Shown here piece by piece: positions 60,357 through 64,000 of a stretch of 64,000 nucleotides of DNA. Within the stretch, counting starts at the first letter, position 1. Every line of letters begins with the position of its first letter. The DNA comes from an uncultured Bacilli bacterium (lineage in GTDB: Bacteria > Bacillota_I > Bacilli_A > RF39 > UBA660), in contig CAKPCB010000003.1 of NCBI GenBank assembly GCA_934141245.1, positions 62,001-126,000 of the forward strand, read 5' to 3'. Below the pieces are notes generated by a model. It ran no database searches and was not told the DNA's origin. It was given only the letters and a program-made list of their open reading frames with translations. The translations under genes were made by a program, and so were the position numbers.

Positions 60357-60686
60357 CTCGCAAACCCTCATAAATAAAGGGATTGCGGGTTTTTCTATGA
60401 TTACAATATTTAGATACTTTGAACTGTTGGCATAGTGATGGTCTAAACATAAAATGAGATAAGCTATATACTTTAAAATTTTAATGAAAAAGTGGTTAAA
60501 TCATACTATAACTTCTGAATAACATACTATCAATTATATAACACTTCAAGGATTATTTAGTTATTATTACACTTATTATTATGAATTATCACATTAGATT
60601 ATCATTTGTGGGTTTCTATGCTTTAGTACACTTTTAAAGCCTAAAAATACTTGCCATTAAAAACATTGTTTATATTGGCAAATGAG
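60357..60686. other. Gene-free spacer after the element
   Basis: About 330 bp with no ORF that I can support. It begins with the terminator-like hairpin at 60359-60397 and then has only AT-rich sequence until the promoter of the sorting-signal protein. Confidence 0.5.
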
Positions 60687-60715
60687 TTGCAATGATAATT
60701 CATTGATTTTATAAT
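60687..60715 (+). promoter_or_regulatory. Sigma A-type promoter for the cell-wall protein gene
   Basis: TTGCAA (60687-60692) and TATAAT (60710-60715), spacer exactly 17 bp, directly before the GGGAGG ribosome site. Confidence 0.78.
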
Positions 60716-60738
60716 CTACGTTAGAGGGAGGAATGGAA

Positions 60739-61716
60739 ATGTTAAAGTACATTAAAATGTTATTGCTAGTAGTAATGATTGGAGTGTTTTCATTTGCTAT
60801 AAATGTATTTGCTGAGTCAAAAAATGAAGTAACACTAAATTTTAAAGGTGGAACAATTCATGATGGTTATGTGGAATATAACAAGAAAGCAAAGGTACAA
60901 TTGTTTAAGGGTGATAATTTAGTTATTGATATTTCAAATAATATGGTAATTGATTTAAATGAAGCAGAGTACAAGTTTGTAATTGAAGAAATTGAAGATT
61001 CAAGTATTACTGGTGCTAATGCATCTATAAAATTAAAAATCAATAAATGGTATTATCCCATTACAACAATAAATGAAACTAAATCTACATTCAAATTAGA
61101 TTCAAGCAAATTTAATGGTAAATTAGATGTTGAATTTGAAAGAAAAAACAATGCTTTTAACTTTACAATAAAAAATATTTATAATGATATATCCTCAAAA
61201 GGTGTAATTGATTTGACTAATGGTCAAGAATATGTAATGGATTTTTCTAAAACTGATGAGTTAACAGAAGGATTAAAATCATTTGCAGATTTAGATAAAA
61301 CACTATATTATAAAAGAAGTGATGATAGTTTGTTAGTAACAGACAATGAAAGTGAAGCTGTTATAAAGATAGTAGGAAATAAATCCAAAAATAAAGCAAT
61401 ATTAACTGCGGTAAATGTTGGAACTAAAAAAAGCGAAAATTTTAAAGGATTTCATATGCAATATACAGGTTCTGCATTGGATTTTGATGACCCTGATGGT
61501 GGAATTATACTTGAAACAAGATTTGATTATTATACTAGATGTAAATATGAATTTAATTTTCAATATGTAAAAGAAGTGAATAACGAAAATTTAGATAATA
61601 TTACTAACCCACAAACAGGTGACAATATTGTATTATATTTAGCAACAAGTATTTTATCAATTATTGGATTTGCTGGAACTTCGATAATTGTTTATAGAAA
61701 AAAACAGGTCAATTAA
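60739..61716 (+). CDS. Sortase-anchored surface protein with NPQTG motif
   Basis: A 325-residue exported protein: signal peptide ending AINVFAES (about 1-27), beta-rich body, then NPQTGDN (about 290-296), a hydrophobic helix and a final RKKQVN. This is the layout of a cell-wall sorting signal, with NPQTG in place of LPXTG. The repeated-fold body has no family I recognise. I chose ATG 60739, seven bases after GGGAGG; ATG 60733 is too close. No sortase gene is in the window. Confidence 0.8.
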   Translation: MLKYIKMLLLVVMIGVFSFAINVFAESKNEVTLNFKGGTIHDGYVEYNKKAKVQLFKGDNLVIDISNNMVIDLNEAEYKFVIEEIEDSSITGANASIKLKINKWYYPITTINETKSTFKLDSSKFNGKLDVEFERKNNAFNFTIKNIYNDISSKGVIDLTNGQEYVMDFSKTDELTEGLKSFADLDKTLYYKRSDDSLLVTDNESEAVIKIVGNKSKNKAILTAVNVGTKKSENFKGFHMQYTGSALDFDDPDGGIILETRFDYYTRCKYEFNFQYVKEVNNENLDNITNPQTGDNIVLYLATSILSIIGFAGTSIIVYRKKQVN

Positions 61717-61791
61717 AATATTAAGTAAATATTTGCTTAAGTAAGGAAGTCTTGAAGAAAATGTCTAAAAGCTTTACATAGGTTCATATGA

Positions 61792-61891
61792 TATAATAGT
61801 AACAAAGGACGGACGTGGATGATATCCATAGCAGAGAATTATATATTACATAAAAAGGAAACTGATATTTATTTGTATTAGTTTCCTTTTT
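61792..61891 (+). ncRNA. Candidate small RNA with strong terminator
   Basis: TATAAT (61792-61797) is followed by about 50 nt containing a GGATGATATCC hairpin and then a 16-pair stem (61852-61867 with 61876-61891, one G-U) ending in five T. No long ORF is present; a 20-codon ATG frame (from 61820) overlaps the terminator and is unlikely. The stem could also be a bidirectional terminator for the convergent sigma gene. Class unknown. Confidence 0.4.
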
Positions 61892-61924
61892 GCCTTCTTA
61901 TCAAGATAAAATCAGGTCCAAATA

Positions 61925-62755
61925 TTATTGTTTTATTTTTATTTTTGTAGGTCCTTTTATCTCTTGCTCTTTGTCTACAATTTCATATTCAAAAGTCATA
62001 TCATCGTTATTTGCTGATAAAAAAGAATCTACTTGTGTATAACATATATATTGATTATTATTGCTTCTTATTGGTGTGTTTTTTTGGGATCTTAGTTCTA
62101 TAATACCATTTTTCTTCAATTCCTGGCCTATTCTTTTTACAATTTTTGCAATTAATCTTGAAACATATGATCTAGAAATAGACATCATATTAGCTATTTC
62201 TTCTTGTGTATGAACTTCATTATTATAAAATCCAAAACGGAGTATAATTATTTCTTTATCTCGATTTGGCAATTTTTTTATAATTTCTTGTATACTCTTA
62301 TAAGTAATTTTTTTTTCATAATCTTCGATTATATTGCTTGTATCACTAATTATATCTTCAATTTTTAATTCTCTACCTTCTTTATCATGTTTAATTTGCT
62401 TATTTAGACTATCAACATTTTGATCTTTTTTAATTTTTCTTAAAAACATTAATATTTCATTATCAATGCATCTTGCAGTATAAGCAGAAAATTCAACTTT
62501 TCTTGATTTATCAAAGGTTGTTATTGCTTTAATTAAACCAATATTACCGATTGAAACTAAATCTTTTTTATCATATTCAACATACTTAAATCTGGTAGTT
62601 ACTTCATATAAAACTAATCTAATATTATGCTCTGCTATTATTTTTTTAGCTTCTTCATCACCTTGTTTCACTTTGTCTAAAAGTTCATATGTTTGAGATT
62701 TAGATAAAGGCTTTGGTAACTGGTTAGCATCTATGAATAGTTCATCAGTATTCAT
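61925..62755 (-). CDS. Sporulation-type sigma-70 family factor
   Basis: A 276-residue sigma factor most like SigE/SigK: LPKPLSKSQTYELLDKVKQG, HNIRLVLYEV, DLVSIGNIGLIKAITTFDKS and RCIDNEILMFLR (region 2), then region 4 with IILRFGFYNNEVHTQEEIAN and SISRSYVSRLI. There is no pro-sequence before region 1.2. A C-terminal extension of about 55 residues past region 4 is unusual. I chose ATG 62755 after GAGGATGATT. Which developmental sigma it is cannot be told; a lineage-specific paralogue is possible. Confidence 0.85.
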   Translation of the reverse strand: MNTDELFIDANQLPKPLSKSQTYELLDKVKQGDEEAKKIIAEHNIRLVLYEVTTRFKYVEYDKKDLVSIGNIGLIKAITTFDKSRKVEFSAYTARCIDNEILMFLRKIKKDQNVDSLNKQIKHDKEGRELKIEDIISDTSNIIEDYEKKITYKSIQEIIKKLPNRDKEIIILRFGFYNNEVHTQEEIANMMSISRSYVSRLIAKIVKRIGQELKKNGIIELRSQKNTPIRSNNNQYICYTQVDSFLSANNDDMTFEYEIVDKEQEIKGPTKIKIKQ

Positions 62756-63042
62756 AATCATCCTCGATTTCTTAAAACGTGATACTTTAAAACTTCTTTA
62801 TCATCGTATATAATATCATATTTTTATTATCTGTCAATAAATGCTTAGCATATTATTTGCTTCTTAAAACTATAATGTAGTTTATGCGAAAATATTGTAA
62901 TACTTGTAATATGATATGCACTATGTGTATTAAATAGTCTTATATATTGCAATAATTAGGAAATATATAGTTATTTTGATTTTATTGTTTTGATATAATG
63001 TGATATAATTACAGTAAATAGAATGAATAATAGGAGAAAAAT
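62756..63042. promoter_or_regulatory. Divergent intergenic region, sigma gene and acyltransferase
   Basis: A 287-bp AT-rich region. Two TATAAT elements (62994-62999 and 63004-63009) precede the acyltransferase, but neither has a good -35. No ORF or structured RNA was seen. Confidence 0.35.
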
Positions 63043-64000
63043 ATGGAAGCCAATAAATATTATAAATATATTGATTTTATGAGACTATTATCATGTATTT
63101 CAGTATTACTATATCATTTAGGATTATTAAATGGTGGATATCTTGCCGTTTGTATCTTTTTTGTTCTGAGTGGATACCTATCATGCGTTTCTGCATTTAA
63201 GAAAGAAAAGTTTTCTATTTTTTCTTATTATTATAATAAATTGTTAAGGATATATGTTCCTGTTGTTATTTTTGCATTTATTACGGTAGCAATTATTTCA
63301 CTTTTTCCAAGTATTAATTGGTTTAATTTAAAACCGGAAGTAAGATCTGTCATATTTGGATACAATAACTTTTGGCAATTAAATACCAATCTTGATTATT
63401 TTGCTAGGCACTCAACTTCACCATTTATTCATTTATGGTATATTTCAATTTTGTTACAGTTTGAATTAGTATTTCCATTTTTATATATAATTTTACATAA
63501 ATTAGGAAATAAATTTAATAAATTAGTACCATGTATCATTTCTACAACTATCTCAATTGCTGCATGCTTATATTTTTTTGTATCATGTACGAAGACAAAC
63601 ATAATGACAATTTATTATGGAACATTCTTTAGAAGTTTCTCATTTCTATTTGGTATTTCATTTGGCTTTATTAACTCATATTATGGAAGTGTAATATCCA
63701 AAAAAATAAATAATAAAATAATCAATAAATTACTATTAATAGTTTGTATAGCACTTTCACTATATTTACTTGTTTTTATCAAATTTGATTCAAGGTATTT
63801 TTCTTTAGCAATGATTATTATTACAATAATTACTTGTGTATTGATTGATTATAGCATCAGTAATTGTAATGATAAGTTATCATTTTTTGATAAAACTGTA
63901 AAACAATTATCTTCTATAAGTTATGAAATTTACTTGTTTCAATATCCTATAATATTCTTATTTCAATATATAAATATTAATTATACAATGAAAATTGTAC
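63043..64000 (+). CDS. Acyltransferase 3 family membrane protein (runs off the window)
   Basis: The first 319 codons of an open frame without a stop. It starts KYIDFMRLLSCISVLLYHLG, then GYLAVCIFFVLSGYL, and HLWYISILLQFELVFPFLY, the pattern of acyltransferase 3 enzymes such as OatA that transfer acetyl groups to peptidoglycan or surface sugars. About nine membrane helices are visible. A C-terminal SGNH domain, if any, is outside. The ribosome site is TAGGAG. Confidence 0.87.
   Translation, partial: MEANKYYKYIDFMRLLSCISVLLYHLGLLNGGYLAVCIFFVLSGYLSCVSAFKKEKFSIFSYYYNKLLRIYVPVVIFAFITVAIISLFPSINWFNLKPEVRSVIFGYNNFWQLNTNLDYFARHSTSPFIHLWYISILLQFELVFPFLYIILHKLGNKFNKLVPCIISTTISIAACLYFFVSCTKTNIMTIYYGTFFRSFSFLFGISFGFINSYYGSVISKKINNKIINKLLLIVCIALSLYLLVFIKFDSRYFSLAMIIITIITCVLIDYSISNCNDKLSFFDKTVKQLSSISYEIYLFQYPIIFLFQYININYTMKIV

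Noticed and set aside
61820..61882. A 20-codon ORF in the candidate small RNA
   Set aside because: It runs through the terminator stem, has a poor ribosome site and no membrane or toxin-like pattern.
1..64000. A mycoplasma-type code with TGA as tryptophan
   Set aside because: Tryptophans are TGG at conserved positions, and TGA ends real genes such as bofA, the M23 peptidase and recF leader.
1..64000. tRNA or rRNA genes
   Set aside because: I saw no cloverleaf with TTC-type loop or rRNA core sequence in the intergenic regions; a covariance search would be decisive.

Overview
The window is a strongly AT-rich bacterial chromosome segment that contains the replication origin. It uses the standard bacterial code: TGG encodes tryptophan and TGA acts as a stop. 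Gene content and order fit an endospore-forming low-GC Bacillota, most likely a Bacilli-related gut-type lineage. The evidence is a B. subtilis-like origin block, ParB parS and Noc-type palindromes, a ComK homologue, and many sporulation genes (bofA, ricT, yabG, spoVG, yabP, yabQ, gerQ, spoIIR, spoIIQ). Species cannot be named from the sequence alone.

Layout: 1-2150 (minus strand) is the leftward origin operon rpmH-rnpA-yidC-jag-mnmE. 2151-3961 holds oriC-like DNA around dnaA. 3962-24951 is the rightward block dnaN, comK, recF, gyrB, gyrA, SRP RNA, tadA, dnaX, ybaB, recR, bofA, holB, ricT, trmN6, rsmI, pth, mfd, an unknown gene, and a T-box-controlled dut-metG unit. parS and Noc-type sites flank the SRP RNA/tadA segment. 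25055-29517 carries a small membrane ORF, tatD, a 3D-domain protein, ksgA, yabG, veg, spoVG, yabP and yabQ. 29652-35125 is a DHH phosphodiesterase, rplI, dnaB, an M23 peptidase, walJ and rlmH. 35228-58728 holds a regulator, an AGCS transporter, ung, lemA-like, gerQ, pduL, a class A PBP, rpoE, prfA, prmC, spoIIR, mntP, fba, murA, an SGNH-like protein, rpmE, rpiB, spoIIQ, mbl, a TagO/WecA-type transferase, a complete agr-type quorum-sensing locus (agrA-agrC facing agrB-agrD), csp, hpf and secA. From memory, the genes from rplI onward lie on the other side of the origin in B. subtilis, which suggests a large rearrangement.

58729-60356 looks like a decayed integrative element in the 3' end of secA: a truncated tyrosine-integrase N-terminus, arm-like GTGTGC repeats, one unknown membrane protein, and a second diverged copy of the last 13 codons of secA. 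Beyond it (60357-64000) lie a cell-wall-anchored protein with an NPQTG sorting motif, a possible small RNA, a sporulation-type sigma factor, and the start of an acyltransferase.

Functionally the window joins chromosome replication and segregation, translation, cell-wall synthesis, forespore/mother-cell development and peptide quorum sensing. The most interesting points are the paired parS/Noc-type palindromes, the comK gene between dnaN and recF, the agr peptide with a possible six-residue ring, the yabG start buried in a hairpin, and the secA-associated island scar.
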